From: UBA4416 sp963422675
GTDB lineage: Bacteria > Bacteroidota > Bacteroidia > B-17B0 > Aurantibacillaceae
Assembly (NCBI GenBank): GCA_963422675.2
Contig: CAXVYS010000023.1
Span: 44,905-108,904 of the forward strand
Direction of reading: 5' to 3'
DNA length: 64,000 nucleotides
Positions 1 to 9,263 of this stretch are shown piece after piece (positions within the stretch are counted from its first letter, which is position 1; each line of letters opens with the position of its first letter). Below the pieces are notes generated by a model that did not search any database, had not been told where the DNA came from, and saw only the letters and a list, made by a program, of their open reading frames with translations. A program made the position numbers and the translations under genes.

Positions 1-1417
1 TTCCTTCTTTGTGAGCAATCTCTACACAATCCGCAAAAGGAAAAAAGGCATCACTTGCCATCACCGCTCCTTTTAAATCAAAGCCAAATGTGTGTGCTTT
101 TACAATTGCTTGTTTTAATGCATCTACACGGGATGTTTGTCCTGTACCACTTGCAATTAAGCGACTGTCTTTAGCAATAACAATAGTATTTGATTTTGTA
201 TGTTTTGCTAATTTATTAGCGAATAATAAATCTTTTAATTGTGCAGCAGTTGGCGAAACGTTAGTAACGGTTGTCAGGTTAGCTTTTGTTTCTGAAACCG
301 AATCTTTATCCTGTTCAATAATACCGTTCAATAACGTGCGGATTTGTTTTTTAGGAAGCTCTACTTTTTTCTGAACCAAAACAATACGGTTGTTTTTTGA
401 TTTTAGCAATGCTAAGGCATTATCAGAATAAGATGGAGCGATCACTACTTCACAAAATAATTTGTTTATTTCTTCGGCGGTTTCAAAATCAATTTCTGTA
501 TTCGAAATTAAAATCCCACCAAAGGCCGATACAGGATCACCTGCCAGAGCTTCCTGGTAAGCTTCAAGAATAGTAGCGCGTGAAGCAACTCCACAGGCAT
601 TATTGTGTTTTAAAATAGCGAAGGTTGGTTCTTCTGTAAAATCCGACATTAAATTAACGGCCGCATCTACATCCAATAAATTATTATAAGATAATTCTTT
701 TCCGTTTAGTTTGGTGAAGATTGCTTCCATATCACCATAGAATACTCCCTTTTGGTGTGGATTTTCGCCATAACGCAATGTAGAACCATTGTTGATGCTG
801 GCTTTTAAAACAGGTAATTGTTCGGTTGTATTAAAATAATTAAAGATAGCTGTATCATAATGGCTGCTCATTGCAAATGCTTTGGCAGCAAATGTTTTAC
901 GATCTGCAATATCTGACGAACCATTTTTTTCGTTCAATAAATTCAATAAAGATGAATAATCATTTCTTGATGAAACGATCACCACATCATTAAAGTTTTT
1001 AGCGGCAGCCCTGATTAAGGAAATACCACCAATATCAATTTTTTCAATAATATCTTCTTCGGAAGCGCCACCGGCAAGGGTTTCTTCAAAAGGGTAAAGA
1101 TCCACTATGACAAGGTCTATATTCGGAATTTCATGCTGTTCCATTTGGGCAACATCCGTATCTAATTCTCTTCTTCCTAAGATACCACCAAAAATTTTTG
1201 GGTGTAATGTTTTCACTCTTCCTCCTAAAATTTCAGGAAACGATGTCAGGCTTTCCACTGCGGTTACAGGGATTCCAAGGTTCTCAATAAAAGTTTGAGT
1301 ACCACCGGTGCTGTAAATGGTGACACCTAATTCATTTAATTTTTTTATAACCGGTTCTAAATTGTCTTTGTAAAAAACGGAAATTAACGCGCTGTTTATT
1401 TTCTTTAAGTTGCTCAT
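1..1417 (-). CDS. purH: PurH, bifunctional AICAR transformylase / IMP cyclohydrolase (3' end cut by window)
   Basis: Catalyses the last two steps of purine synthesis, formylating AICAR and closing FAICAR to IMP in the cytosol. The reverse strand reads from an ATG at 1417 straight to the window edge without a stop. The N-terminus has the IMP-cyclohydrolase pattern with STGGT near residue 38 and GGRVKTLHPKIFGGIL near 66-81; further on are RYGENPHQKG, LKHNNACGVA, SAFGGI and, near the edge, ASDAFFPFADCVEIA, all PurH transformylase landmarks. About 472 residues are visible of the usual ~510, so some 35-40 C-terminal residues lie outside the window. It stands alone, divergent from the PAP2 gene, with a -7 type promoter 17 bp upstream. 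Confidence 0.95.
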   Translation of the reverse strand, partial: MSNLKKINSALISVFYKDNLEPVIKKLNELGVTIYSTGGTQTFIENLGIPVTAVESLTSFPEILGGRVKTLHPKIFGGILGRRELDTDVAQMEQHEIPNIDLVIVDLYPFEETLAGGASEEDIIEKIDIGGISLIRAAAKNFNDVVIVSSRNDYSSLLNLLNEKNGSSDIADRKTFAAKAFAMSSHYDTAIFNYFNTTEQLPVLKASINNGSTLRYGENPHQKGVFYGDMEAIFTKLNGKELSYNNLLDVDAAVNLMSDFTEEPTFAILKHNNACGVASRATILEAYQEALAGDPVSAFGGILISNTEIDFETAEEINKLFCEVVIAPSYSDNALALLKSKNNRIVLVQKKVELPKKQIRTLLNGIIEQDKDSVSETKANLTTVTNVSPTAAQLKDLLFANKLAKHTKSNTIVIAKDSRLIASGTGQTSRVDALKQAIVKAHTFGFDLKGAVMASDAFFPFADCVEIAHKEG

Positions 1418-1433
1418 AAAATCAAGTAATAAG

Positions 1434-1441
1434 CAAAGATA
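1434..1441 (-). promoter_or_regulatory. Bacteroidota -7 element for purH
   Basis: On the minus strand the sequence TATCTTTG matches TAnnTTTG exactly and sits 17 bp before the purH ATG. A clear -33 TTG is not evident. Inferred, not experimentally shown. Confidence 0.5.
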
Positions 1442-1507
1442 GGTGTTAGCTTTGTATATATAAGATTTGTTGAAAAGTGCTTAAAAATCAGTATAACTCA
1501 TTCTTTC

Positions 1508-1617
1508 ACTCCCGGGAGGTAGTTTGTAATTCCGGTTTGCCTATTAGGTTTTACCTTAAATGGCTATTCTATTGGGTTGTATTGATTTCTAACCAAACCC
1601 TTTTACTGCCGGGAGTT
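1508..1617. repeat. Spaced inverted repeat in the purH/PAP2 divergent gap
   Basis: A perfect 10-bp palindrome CTCCCGGGAG lies at 1509-1518 and a related CTGCCGGGAG at 1608-1617, giving imperfect inverted arms about 90 bp apart in an otherwise AT-rich 290-bp gap. No gene is seen in the gap. The role is unknown; it could be a worn palindromic repeat. Confidence 0.3.
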
Positions 1618-1668
1618 AACCGGGTAGCGGTAAAGTGGTTTTAAAGCCTTATTTTCAGGGATAAAATT

Positions 1669-1676
1669 TAGCTTTG
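1669..1676 (+). promoter_or_regulatory. Bacteroidota -7 element for the PAP2 cluster
   Basis: TAGCTTTG is an exact TAnnTTTG match 31 bp upstream of the PAP2 ATG at 1708. Confidence 0.5.
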
Positions 1677-1707
1677 TTTAACTCTTTTATTTTTCTATTT
1701 TTAAACT

Positions 1708-2292
1708 ATGTTTGATTCCCTGAAGCTTTTAGATAGAGAGTTGTTTTTGTATCTCAATGGCCTGCATTACTCTGTTACAGATGAGTTCATGTTTTATGTA
1801 TCCCAGGTGTGGGTATTTTTTCCGTTGTTTATTTACTGGCTTTACCTCGTTTATAAAAAATACAACCTTAAAAAAACGCTATTGTTAATGGGCTTTTTAG
1901 GGGTATTGATCACGTTTACCGACCAATCCTCTAACCGTATCAAGCACAGTGTGAAACGCTACCGGCCTTCGCATAACCTGGAAATAAAGGATAAAGTGCA
2001 TATTTTACATGATTACAGGGGTGGTAAGTACGGCTTTTTTTCCGGGCATTCGGCTAACTGTTTCGGTATTGCCATGTTGTTATTCCTTATATTTTCTAAA
2101 CAACCGATGTGGTTTAGGAGTGGTTTTTTTTTATGGGCTTTCGTTACAGCCTATTCCCGCATCTATTTGGGGGTTCATTATCCCTCCGATATCCTGGTAG
2201 GCTTTATTGCAGGGCTTTTCTGGGGCTTTATAGTGTATAAACTCATTCAATTTACCTTTAAAAAATATTTTAATGAAACCGTTGAAGTATAG
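1708..2292 (+). CDS. PAP2-family membrane phosphatase
   Basis: A 194-residue integral membrane phosphatase of the type-2 phosphatidic acid phosphatase family, whose members remove phosphate from lipid substrates such as undecaprenyl diphosphate or phosphatidate. The three family motifs are visible: KHSVKRYRP (motif 1), GFFSGHSAN (motif 2, catalytic His) and SRIYLGVHYPSDI (motif 3). Hydrophobic segments flank them. The last 20 bp overlap the next gene, so the two are probably co-translated. The exact substrate cannot be told; UppP-like or lipid A phosphatase roles are both possible. Confidence 0.9.
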   Translation: MFDSLKLLDRELFLYLNGLHYSVTDEFMFYVSQVWVFFPLFIYWLYLVYKKYNLKKTLLLMGFLGVLITFTDQSSNRIKHSVKRYRPSHNLEIKDKVHILHDYRGGKYGFFSGHSANCFGIAMLLFLIFSKQPMWFRSGFFLWAFVTAYSRIYLGVHYPSDILVGFIAGLFWGFIVYKLIQFTFKKYFNETVEV

Positions 2293-3208
2293 CTGTTTTG
2301 AAACGTATTTTGGGTTAAAACCTGCCCGATCTGCTTTCCATAAAACCGGAGCAGCTGTTGCCATCGTATGTGTTTTAAGCTCTTTTAAGGCGTTTTCGCA
2401 ATTGCCTGAAACAGATATCTGGTTGTTTAAACTGGAAAAAAAAGAAGGGAAATATCTATTAGGAAACTCATTAAATATCAATAACAGGGCGGGATATGAT
2501 AATCAGCCTGATTTTACACCCGATGGCAAATCTATTTTATATGTGAGTATCAGGGAAGATCGGCAGGCAGACATTTACCGGTACGATATTAAATCGAAGC
2601 TTCATACCAATGTTACTAAATCAAAAGTGAGCGAATATTCACCTACGGTATTGCCCGACGAATCCGGGTTTTCTTCGGTGGTAGTAGAAGAAGATTCTGT
2701 GCAACGCATCTGGATGCTGGGATTTGACGGTTCCTTCATGAAATTTGCCAGCGATGAAACGGATTCGGTGGGTTACCATTCCTGGCTTAATATGGATACG
2801 GTTTTATATTATAAGTTAACTGAACCGCACTCTTTACATGCTTTAAATTTAAAGAACGGGAAAGATGTATGGATCTGCGATAACCCGTCGAGGGCTTTCA
2901 GAAAGATCAATGCTGGCTCTAAATTTATATACGGGATTAAAAATAAGACTTCTATTGATTTCAGGATCTATGATCCTGCGCTGAGAGAAAGTAAAATGTA
3001 TGCCACGTACCCCTCGCTTAACGAGGATTTTGTGTGGCACACGGAGTTTGGCCTTGTAAAGGCTGAAGAATCAACCCTTTTAAAGTATAATGAAATTGCC
3101 AAAACCTGGGACGTTCTTTTTTCCTTTGCAAACTTAGGGATTAAAAAGATCACCCGTTTTACATTTGATCCTAAAACCAAACAACTCGCCATCGTTAGTA
3201 ATTTATAA
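2273..3208 (+). CDS. Secreted TolB/PD40-like beta-propeller protein
   Basis: A 311-residue protein with an N-terminal hydrophobic stretch near residues 28-36 and a likely cleavage after AFS, so probably exported. The body holds TolB/WD40-like (PD40) blades: NQPDFTPDGKSILYVS near residue 78 is the typical blade signature, followed by weaker copies around EYSPTVLPDESG and FTFDPKTKQLAIVS. Such proteins usually act as periplasmic scaffolds; no catalytic motif is visible. The ATG lies inside the end of the PAP2 gene (20-bp overlap) and the next gene starts 1 bp after its stop. Function unknown beyond the fold. Confidence 0.75.
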   Translation: MKPLKYSCFETYFGLKPARSAFHKTGAAVAIVCVLSSFKAFSQLPETDIWLFKLEKKEGKYLLGNSLNINNRAGYDNQPDFTPDGKSILYVSIREDRQADIYRYDIKSKLHTNVTKSKVSEYSPTVLPDESGFSSVVVEEDSVQRIWMLGFDGSFMKFASDETDSVGYHSWLNMDTVLYYKLTEPHSLHALNLKNGKDVWICDNPSRAFRKINAGSKFIYGIKNKTSIDFRIYDPALRESKMYATYPSLNEDFVWHTEFGLVKAEESTLLKYNEIAKTWDVLFSFANLGIKKITRFTFDPKTKQLAIVSNL

Positions 3209-3209
3209 T

Positions 3210-3629
3210 ATGCAACATATCACCATCTCTACTGATAAAAGGAAATTACAAGTTAATTTCATCCATCAATATTTAAGTGAAGAAAGCTATTGGGCTAAAA
3301 ACATTCCCATTGAAGTTCTTATAAGAGCCATAGACGGCAGTATGTGCTTTGGTGTATACGACGATGACCGGCAGATTGGCTTTGCCAGGGTAATTACTGA
3401 CCATGCCACTTTTGCATACCTTGCTGATGTTTTTATTGATAAGGGCTACAGGGGGAAAAGTATTTCCAAGCAGTTAATGAAATACATTATGGATCATGAT
3501 TCCTTAAAAGGAATAAGAAGTTTTATGCTGGCAACCCTTGATGCGCATGCCTTATATGAGAAGTTTGGGTTTAAGGCTTTGAAAGAACCCGGGCGTTATA
3601 TGTCTATTAAATTTTTTGAATCGTATTGA
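3210..3629 (+). CDS. GNAT-family N-acetyltransferase
   Basis: About 139 residues from the ATG at 3210, which lies 1 bp after the stop of the propeller gene and is a better start than in-frame codons further upstream inside that gene. The acetyl-CoA site is seen as YLADVFIDKGYRGKSISKQL (motif A, R/QxxGxG-like) and the C-terminal ALYEKFGFK tract is typical of GNAT enzymes. It probably acetylates a small amine or a protein N-terminus; the substrate is unknown. Its stop overlaps the TTG start of the following membrane protein. Confidence 0.8.
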   Translation: MQHITISTDKRKLQVNFIHQYLSEESYWAKNIPIEVLIRAIDGSMCFGVYDDDRQIGFARVITDHATFAYLADVFIDKGYRGKSISKQLMKYIMDHDSLKGIRSFMLATLDAHALYEKFGFKALKEPGRYMSIKFFESY

Positions 3630-5167
3630 TATTAACGGTCATATATTTTCTGGTCTTCTGTTTTTTAGTGAGCAAAGTTTCTTTCTTTAAAGATAGTGCC
3701 CTTTCTTTTAAATTTTTGCTGGTCATTATCATTCTGAAAGTGATAGGCTGTTTTGCTTATTACTGGTTTTATTTTATTAATCCGCATGGCATAAAAGGCG
3801 ATAGCTCCGATACCTTAATGGCTGCGGATTTGATGTATAATGCCTTTTCGCACAATAAAGCCGATTTCTTTAAAATGATCTTTGGCCTCCATTCCGATTT
3901 AATAACTGATCCCTTATATGAACCTTACTTCAGGCATATTGACGATTGGGGCGAATCAGATTCTACCAGCGAATTCTTTTTAAATGATAACAGAACATCT
4001 ATTCGTTTTCATGCCTTTCTGATGTTGTTTTCAAAAGGCTATTATGCCACACATGCATTGGTGTTGTTAATCATTTCTTTTACAGGCCAGCTGGCGTTTT
4101 ACAAAACCTTTAAATCATACGTTCCAGGCAAAGAAAAACTATTGGCCATTATTATTTTTTTAACACCTTCCGTGCTTTTCTGGAGTTCGGGTGTCTTAAA
4201 AGAACCCCTGGCAATAGGTCTTTTGGGAGTGTTTATGTATTGCTTTTATAAACTGTTTATTACAAAGACTCCTAAGCTAAAATATATCCTTTTGCTTTTA
4301 GGCTGTAGTTTGTTTTTCATAATTCTTAAGCCATATATCCTGGTTATTGTGCTATGCCCTTTAATCCTGTTTGTATTGGTAACACATTTTCAAATTAAAC
4401 GGGTAGCTCTTTTCTACCTGGTATCATTGGTTGCCGTTTATTCGGGAAGCATCCTGACGTTAAAATTTGTTTTTCATAAAGATGTGATCAATACCATTGT
4501 GGTGAGGCAAAACGATTTTATCAGCTTAAGTAAAGGAGGGATATTTTTTGTGAATGATAAAAATTACCTCCGGCTCGAATATAAAGAGGAGAAGGAATAT
4601 AAAATAGTGGACACGCTGAACGACAGTTGCCGCCTGAACCAGCATATTTCTTTAATGTATTGGAATCTTGATCATATTAGGGATACTGTTTTTGTGGCAG
4701 ATAACCATGATATATCTTTATATAAGCATTTAACCACTTGCAAACCGGCAGGCTCAGGTATAACGATGGAGCGGCTTCAGTATTCGGTTTCTTCTTTTGC
4801 TAAATTAGTACCGGTATCTTTTTACAATGTATTATGCAGACCTTTCTTTTACGATGCCCATTCGTCGGCCGAACTGGTGGCTTCTATTGAAAATTTACTA
4901 TTCTTTTTGTTTTTTATATTCTGTATGATCTATAGAACTAAAGCTCCTGTAAACAAAAATCTGTTGGCCTTATGTCTATCCATAGTGGTACTCTCTTTCC
5001 TGTTAATAGGTATTACTACTACTGTGGAAGGAGCTATTGTGCGTTATAAAATTCCGTTTATTCCTTTTTTATTACTGATTCCCTTGTTATACCTCGATAA
5101 AGAAATGGTGTTGAAAAATGCCCTTGTGAAACGATTTTTGGGATTGATGAAGCATAGAGAAGATTGA
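3626..5167 (+). CDS. Polytopic membrane protein, GT-C/EpsG-like
   Basis: A 513-residue protein with roughly ten hydrophobic helices (including residues 1-16, 30-50, 165-205, 218-250, 260-280 and 420-490) and a soluble loop near 290-390. The layout resembles GT-C or polysaccharide-polymerase-type membrane proteins, with RYKIPFIPFLLL at the last helix, but no diagnostic catalytic motif could be named. The proposed start is a TTG at 3626 overlapping the TGA of the GNAT gene (TTGA), implying coupled translation; no ATG is available before residue ~66. Last gene of the cluster beginning with PAP2, which hints at an envelope role. Function not established. Confidence 0.65.
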   Translation: MILTVIYFLVFCFLVSKVSFFKDSALSFKFLLVIIILKVIGCFAYYWFYFINPHGIKGDSSDTLMAADLMYNAFSHNKADFFKMIFGLHSDLITDPLYEPYFRHIDDWGESDSTSEFFLNDNRTSIRFHAFLMLFSKGYYATHALVLLIISFTGQLAFYKTFKSYVPGKEKLLAIIIFLTPSVLFWSSGVLKEPLAIGLLGVFMYCFYKLFITKTPKLKYILLLLGCSLFFIILKPYILVIVLCPLILFVLVTHFQIKRVALFYLVSLVAVYSGSILTLKFVFHKDVINTIVVRQNDFISLSKGGIFFVNDKNYLRLEYKEEKEYKIVDTLNDSCRLNQHISLMYWNLDHIRDTVFVADNHDISLYKHLTTCKPAGSGITMERLQYSVSSFAKLVPVSFYNVLCRPFFYDAHSSAELVASIENLLFFLFFIFCMIYRTKAPVNKNLLALCLSIVVLSFLLIGITTTVEGAIVRYKIPFIPFLLLIPLLYLDKEMVLKNALVKRFLGLMKHRED

Positions 5168-5212
5168 ATCATTTAAAACAGATAGGAATAGATGGCTGGT
5201 GTAACCACCAAA

Positions 5213-5220
5213 TATTTTTG
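5213..5220 (+). promoter_or_regulatory. Bacteroidota -7 element for the amino-acid permease
   Basis: TATTTTTG matches TAnnTTTG, 62 bp before the permease ATG, implying a 5' leader of about 55 nt. Confidence 0.45.
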
Positions 5221-5282
5221 CTGAATAATAATGATTGTTATATTTAATACATAATATTGTACACATTAACTTTTAATAATAC

Positions 5283-7208
5283 ATGAGTTTAAATAGTTTA
5301 TTCAGGAAGAAATCGGTTGTTGATATATTAAAACAAGTTGAAAAGAATGAAGCCGATGGTCATGGTTCCTTAGGAAAACATTTAGGAGTAAGAGATCTGG
5401 CTGCTTTTGGAATAGCGGCTATTATTGGTGCCGGCATTTTCAGTACTATTGGTAAAGCCAGTGCAGATGGTGGCCCTGCTGTTATCTTTTTGTTTTTATT
5501 TACAGCTATTGCCTGCGGTTTTGCCGCTTTTGCTTATGCAGAATTTGCATCGATGGTTCCTGTTTCTGGAAGTGCATATACTTATTCCTATGTAGCCTTT
5601 GGAGAACTTATTGCCTGGATCATAGGCTGGGCCTTGATCATGGAATACGGTATTGGTAACATTACGGTAGCTATTTCCTGGAGCGATTATTTTTCGGGCC
5701 TGATGCAGAACTGTGGTGTCCATTTGCCACAATGGATCCAGATGGATTATTTATCGGCATCCAAAGGATATGACCAGGCAGTTGCCCTGATGCAAAGTGG
5801 TAAATTATTCGAAAACCTCGAAAGCGCCACACAGGCGGCTTACATTGCCTGGACAACCTCTCCCACTTTAGGAAGCTTACATGTGATTGCGGATATTCCT
5901 GCGCTGTTTATTATTGTTTTTATTACCTGGTTGGTTTACCGTGGAATGAAAGAATCGCGCAATGCCAGTAATATGATGGTAGTTATTAAACTCTGTATTA
6001 TTTTACTGGTAATTGCAGTAGGTGTTTTTTACGTGGATACCAATAACTGGAGCCCGTTTGCACCTAATGGAGTAGGGGGTATTTTAAAAGGTGTTTCAGC
6101 GGTGTTCTTTGCTTACATTGGTTTCGATGCCATTTCTACTACGGCCGAAGAATGTAAGGATCCGCAACGTGATTTACCTCGAGGTATGATGTGGTCCATT
6201 ATTATCTGTACTATTTTATACATTATTATAGCGCTTGTATTAACCGGTATGGTAAATTATACCGAATTAAATGTGGGAGATCCTTTAGCGTTTGTATTCG
6301 AGAAACTGGATCTGAAATGGATGTCAGGAGTTATTGCCGTAAGTGCCGTCATAGCTATGGCCAGTGTGTTACTTGTATTTCAAATGGGGCAGCCACGTAT
6401 CTGGATGAGTATGAGCCGCGATGGCTTGTTGCCGAAACGTTTTTCTAAAATACATCCTAAATTTAAAACACCTTCTTTTTCTACAATAGTAGTGGGCTTT
6501 CTGGTAGCAGTACCTTCTTTGTTTATGAATTTAACCATGGTAACCGATCTATGCAGCATCGGAACCCTGTTTGCTTTTGTATTGGTATGTGCAGGTGTGC
6601 TGGTATTACAGAATAAAAAAGACATTCCCCGCGGTAAATTTAAAACACCATACATCAATGCTAAATACATTATGCCGGTGTTACTGGTAGCTTGCCTCAT
6701 TATGGCGTTTACGTATAACAAGCAAACCACCATGGATTTCATTAGGAATACCAAACAATTGAATAGTGCTACCAATGTTATCACATCTTTAAACCAAGAG
6801 CAGATCGCCGAAGTAAAGCAACATTTTATGATGGCTGACAGCGCCGCGTTTGCTTCACATAACAAAGACCTGGAAACGCATTTAAGCAGTATGGATAAAG
6901 AAGCCTATTCAAAAACAATGATTGCTTTACCATTGAATGATGCTTTGAAATATGAAACCGGGTTTAGTTTATTTAAACATAAGATACCGATGTGGATCTT
7001 TATTTTTATTTCTTTTTTTATTACCGTTTGGACTTACAGGGCGAACCTGTCATTGATCCCTTTATTGGGCTTAATCAGCTGCCTTTACATGATGGCCGAA
7101 TTGGGAGTCTCTAACTGGATCGGGTTCGGTATCTGGCTTCTGGTAGGTTTGCTCATTTACTTTGGCTATAGCAGGAAAAACAGTAAGTTGAATGTATTGA
7201 AAGAATAA
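5283..7208 (+). CDS. APC-superfamily amino acid permease
   Basis: A 641-residue inner-membrane transporter of the cationic amino-acid transporter (CAT/YfnA-like) branch. The TM1 unwound motif GAGIFSTIGKAS and the following FAYAEFASMVPVSGSAY and GWALIMEYGIGN are typical. It has about 12 transmembrane helices. Unusual but seen in Bacteroidota relatives is a soluble insertion of about 90 residues between the last pairs of helices (roughly residues 475-570), rich in charged residues, and an N-terminal cytoplasmic tail starting MSLNSLFRKKS. The substrate (probably an amino acid taken up with protons) cannot be set from sequence. It stands as a single gene. Confidence 0.9.
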   Translation: MSLNSLFRKKSVVDILKQVEKNEADGHGSLGKHLGVRDLAAFGIAAIIGAGIFSTIGKASADGGPAVIFLFLFTAIACGFAAFAYAEFASMVPVSGSAYTYSYVAFGELIAWIIGWALIMEYGIGNITVAISWSDYFSGLMQNCGVHLPQWIQMDYLSASKGYDQAVALMQSGKLFENLESATQAAYIAWTTSPTLGSLHVIADIPALFIIVFITWLVYRGMKESRNASNMMVVIKLCIILLVIAVGVFYVDTNNWSPFAPNGVGGILKGVSAVFFAYIGFDAISTTAEECKDPQRDLPRGMMWSIIICTILYIIIALVLTGMVNYTELNVGDPLAFVFEKLDLKWMSGVIAVSAVIAMASVLLVFQMGQPRIWMSMSRDGLLPKRFSKIHPKFKTPSFSTIVVGFLVAVPSLFMNLTMVTDLCSIGTLFAFVLVCAGVLVLQNKKDIPRGKFKTPYINAKYIMPVLLVACLIMAFTYNKQTTMDFIRNTKQLNSATNVITSLNQEQIAEVKQHFMMADSAAFASHNKDLETHLSSMDKEAYSKTMIALPLNDALKYETGFSLFKHKIPMWIFIFISFFITVWTYRANLSLIPLLGLISCLYMMAELGVSNWIGFGIWLLVGLLIYFGYSRKNSKLNVLKE

Positions 7209-7335
7209 TACAACTAGTAAAACACCCTCTTTATCTATAATATGTATGCTAAAGCTCTGGTAAAAAGGAGTAAGGTATATAAAACAAAAGGTGATATTTC
7301 AGAAAGGAATTCGGTATTTGAGTTCCCCTTTTCAC

Positions 7336-7343
7336 TACTTTTG
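7336..7343 (+). promoter_or_regulatory. Bacteroidota -7 element very close to the pseudouridine synthase start
   Basis: TACTTTTG is an exact TAnnTTTG match ending only 4 bp before the ATG at 7348. Transcription should therefore begin around 7349-7351, so either the message is nearly leaderless or translation begins at the next in-frame ATG at 7369. Confidence 0.5.
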
Positions 7344-7347
7344 TAGT

Positions 7348-8019
7348 ATGGAAGTTGTTAGATTTACGATGAAAGACCCCTTACGTATCATTTACGAAGA
7401 TGATACACTACTGGTATGTAATAAGCCGGCAGGATTAATGGTGGAGCCCGATCGTAATAATTTTCCTAATTTATTGCAACATGTAAAAAAATACCTCAGG
7501 GAAACTACCCGGGAAAAACTTCCTTATGCCCAGCATTTACATCGCCTCGACAGGCCTGTAAGCGGTGTAGTATTGTTTACCAAGCAAAAGGAACACCTCC
7601 GGAATTTGAGTGAGCAGTTTGCGCAACGTACGGTCTCCAAACATTACCTGGCAATTACATCCACTGCCCCAACAAAAAAAGAAGGAGTGCTGGAACACTG
7701 GCATCGCAAAGAAAAAAAGAAAGGAGTTTTGGTTCCGGAAGGAACGGAGTTTTCTGAAAAAATAAAGCTGGAATACAAGGTAAAATCTCATGGTACGAAT
7801 TTCCTTTGGGAGATAAACTTACATACCGGAAAATTTCATCAGATCCGGGTACAGCTTTCGAGCCTGGGTTGCCCTATTCTTGGTGATGAACTTTATGGCT
7901 CAACTGAAATATATGAGCCCAATGCCATAGCCCTGCATGCGGCCCGGCTTGTGATTCAACATCCCGTAAGTAAACAGGAAATGGTATTTGAAGCGAATGA
8001 TTTTTTTGCTTCTTTTTAA
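7348..8019 (+). CDS. RluA/TruC-type pseudouridine synthase
   Basis: Converts specific uridines in rRNA or tRNA to pseudouridine. The 223-residue product has the family motif HRLDRPVSGVVLF with the catalytic Asp, an N-terminal IIYEDDTLLVCNKPAGL strand, and the C-terminal KFHQIRVQLSSLGCPILGDELYG motif. No S4 domain is present, which fits the short RluA/TruC branch. I chose the ATG at 7348, but a -7 promoter element ends at 7343, so the ATG at 7369 (MKDPLRIIYED) may be the true start. Monocistronic, convergent with sixA. RNA target unknown. Confidence 0.88.
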   Translation: MEVVRFTMKDPLRIIYEDDTLLVCNKPAGLMVEPDRNNFPNLLQHVKKYLRETTREKLPYAQHLHRLDRPVSGVVLFTKQKEHLRNLSEQFAQRTVSKHYLAITSTAPTKKEGVLEHWHRKEKKKGVLVPEGTEFSEKIKLEYKVKSHGTNFLWEINLHTGKFHQIRVQLSSLGCPILGDELYGSTEIYEPNAIALHAARLVIQHPVSKQEMVFEANDFFASF

Positions 8020-8032
8020 TCGGTTAAAAAAA

Positions 8033-8527
8033 TTAACAATGATGCTTTGGGTAATCGAATAAAAATAATTCGCCTGATTTATTTTTTATCTCGTTCCATG
8101 AGTTCACTGTAAAATGAATGCCGGCAATGGCGCAGGTAGGGAATTCCATAGGCAGCGCTTTTATAAGAGCATCTACAGTATCACTGATAATTGGATTATG
8201 ACCAAATAACATGGCACTTTCATGAGTATCATCTATACTTTTAATGACACTGAGATAATGTTTTACAGATGTGTCGTATAATTCTCTTTTAATGGAAATT
8301 TGATTGGGATCGTAATTTAAGTTTTTAGAAAAGATGAGAGCGGTACTAATCGCCCTGATGGCAGGGCTGGAAATGATGCTGTCGGGCATTATTTTTTTAT
8401 CATTAAGTAAGCGGCTCATTAAACCTGCATTGGTGTAACCCCTCTCGCTTAAAGGTCTTTCAAGGTCTGTAATCAGAGAATTGTCCCAGTCAGATTTTGC
8501 ATGTCTTATCAAATAGAGTGTTTTCAT
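8033..8527 (-). CDS. sixA: SixA-type phosphohistidine phosphatase
   Basis: A 164-residue histidine-phosphatase-superfamily enzyme; SixA removes phosphate from phosphohistidine residues. The catalytic LIRHAKSDWD motif is at residues 5-15, and the second catalytic His is in MLFGHNPIISD. Length matches SixA (~160). Its ATG overlaps the stop of the upstream ABC ATPase by 4 bp (ATGA), so the two are translated together. Whether it acts on a histidine phosphotransfer protein or NPr in this organism is unknown. Confidence 0.85.
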   Translation of the reverse strand: MKTLYLIRHAKSDWDNSLITDLERPLSERGYTNAGLMSRLLNDKKIMPDSIISSPAIRAISTALIFSKNLNYDPNQISIKRELYDTSVKHYLSVIKSIDDTHESAMLFGHNPIISDTVDALIKALPMEFPTCAIAGIHFTVNSWNEIKNKSGELFLFDYPKHHC

Positions 8528-9159
8528 TTTTTAAGGTCTTCCATAGTTAAAATGGTTTCACAAAATTCATATTCTTCTTTAACTGAGTTAGAACATACAA
8601 CAATGGTTTTGTGATGGGCGTAAGTCGCAATCATTTCCTTATACCAGTTAATTACGGTGGCATCTAAATTAGTTGTTGGTTCATCCAAAAACAAGATAGG
8701 GGCATCCGCTAAAATGGCTAATGTAAGTTTCAGCCGCTGTTTCATGCCACTCGAAAATAATTTGATATATTTAGAAGCATGTGGCGAAAGTCCTGATAAT
8801 TCAAGGACTTGCTGAGTGGTTAATCCATTTAAAAAAGATTTGTAAATACCGGCGTGTTCAATTTGTTCCTGCAATGTAAAATCTTCTATCAATTCTAAAT
8901 AAGGGGAAGCTAAACTCAGGAACTTATAATGCTCATGCTCTTCCAGCTGTTTTTGGTTAACCGTATACGTAACCATTCCATTATTAAGGGTTAAATAGCC
9001 TGTTAAAGCCTGCAATAAAGTGGATTTCCCGGATCCATTCAGTCCCAGGATGACTATTTTTTGTCCTTGCTCAACCGTTAAATTAAGATGCCTGAAAATC
9101 CATTCTTTCCCGAATTTTTTTCCGGCATCAGTTACGGTTATGGTAATGGGTTGTTGCAA
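8524..9159 (-). CDS. ABC transporter ATP-binding protein
   Basis: A 211-residue nucleotide-binding subunit. Walker A GLNGSGKST is at residues 39-47, the signature is LFSSGMKQRLKL (a degenerate LSGGQ) and Walker B ILFLDEPTTNLD follows. The size and sequence resemble single-domain exporters of the CcmA/lipoprotein-export kind. No permease gene is adjacent, so its membrane partner must be elsewhere. It is upstream of and overlaps sixA, and is divergent from plsC across about 100 bp. Confidence 0.85.
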   Translation of the reverse strand: MQQPITITVTDAGKKFGKEWIFRHLNLTVEQGQKIVILGLNGSGKSTLLQALTGYLTLNNGMVTYTVNQKQLEEHEHYKFLSLASPYLELIEDFTLQEQIEHAGIYKSFLNGLTTQQVLELSGLSPHASKYIKLFSSGMKQRLKLTLAILADAPILFLDEPTTNLDATVINWYKEMIATYAHHKTIVVCSNSVKEEYEFCETILTMEDLKK

Positions 9160-9263
9160 GGCTTCCAGTTTTTTGATAAAAGTAGTAAAAACCTTTGGTG
9201 CTTGTTAAAATTTGTAAATAATTTTAAGGGGAAGAGGTGATTTATTCATGAATTGAATGTAAC

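Noticed and set aside
90..1298. Open frames on the plus strand inside the first 1.4 kb
   Set aside because: They are shadows of purH, which reads continuously on the minus strand with clear family motifs.
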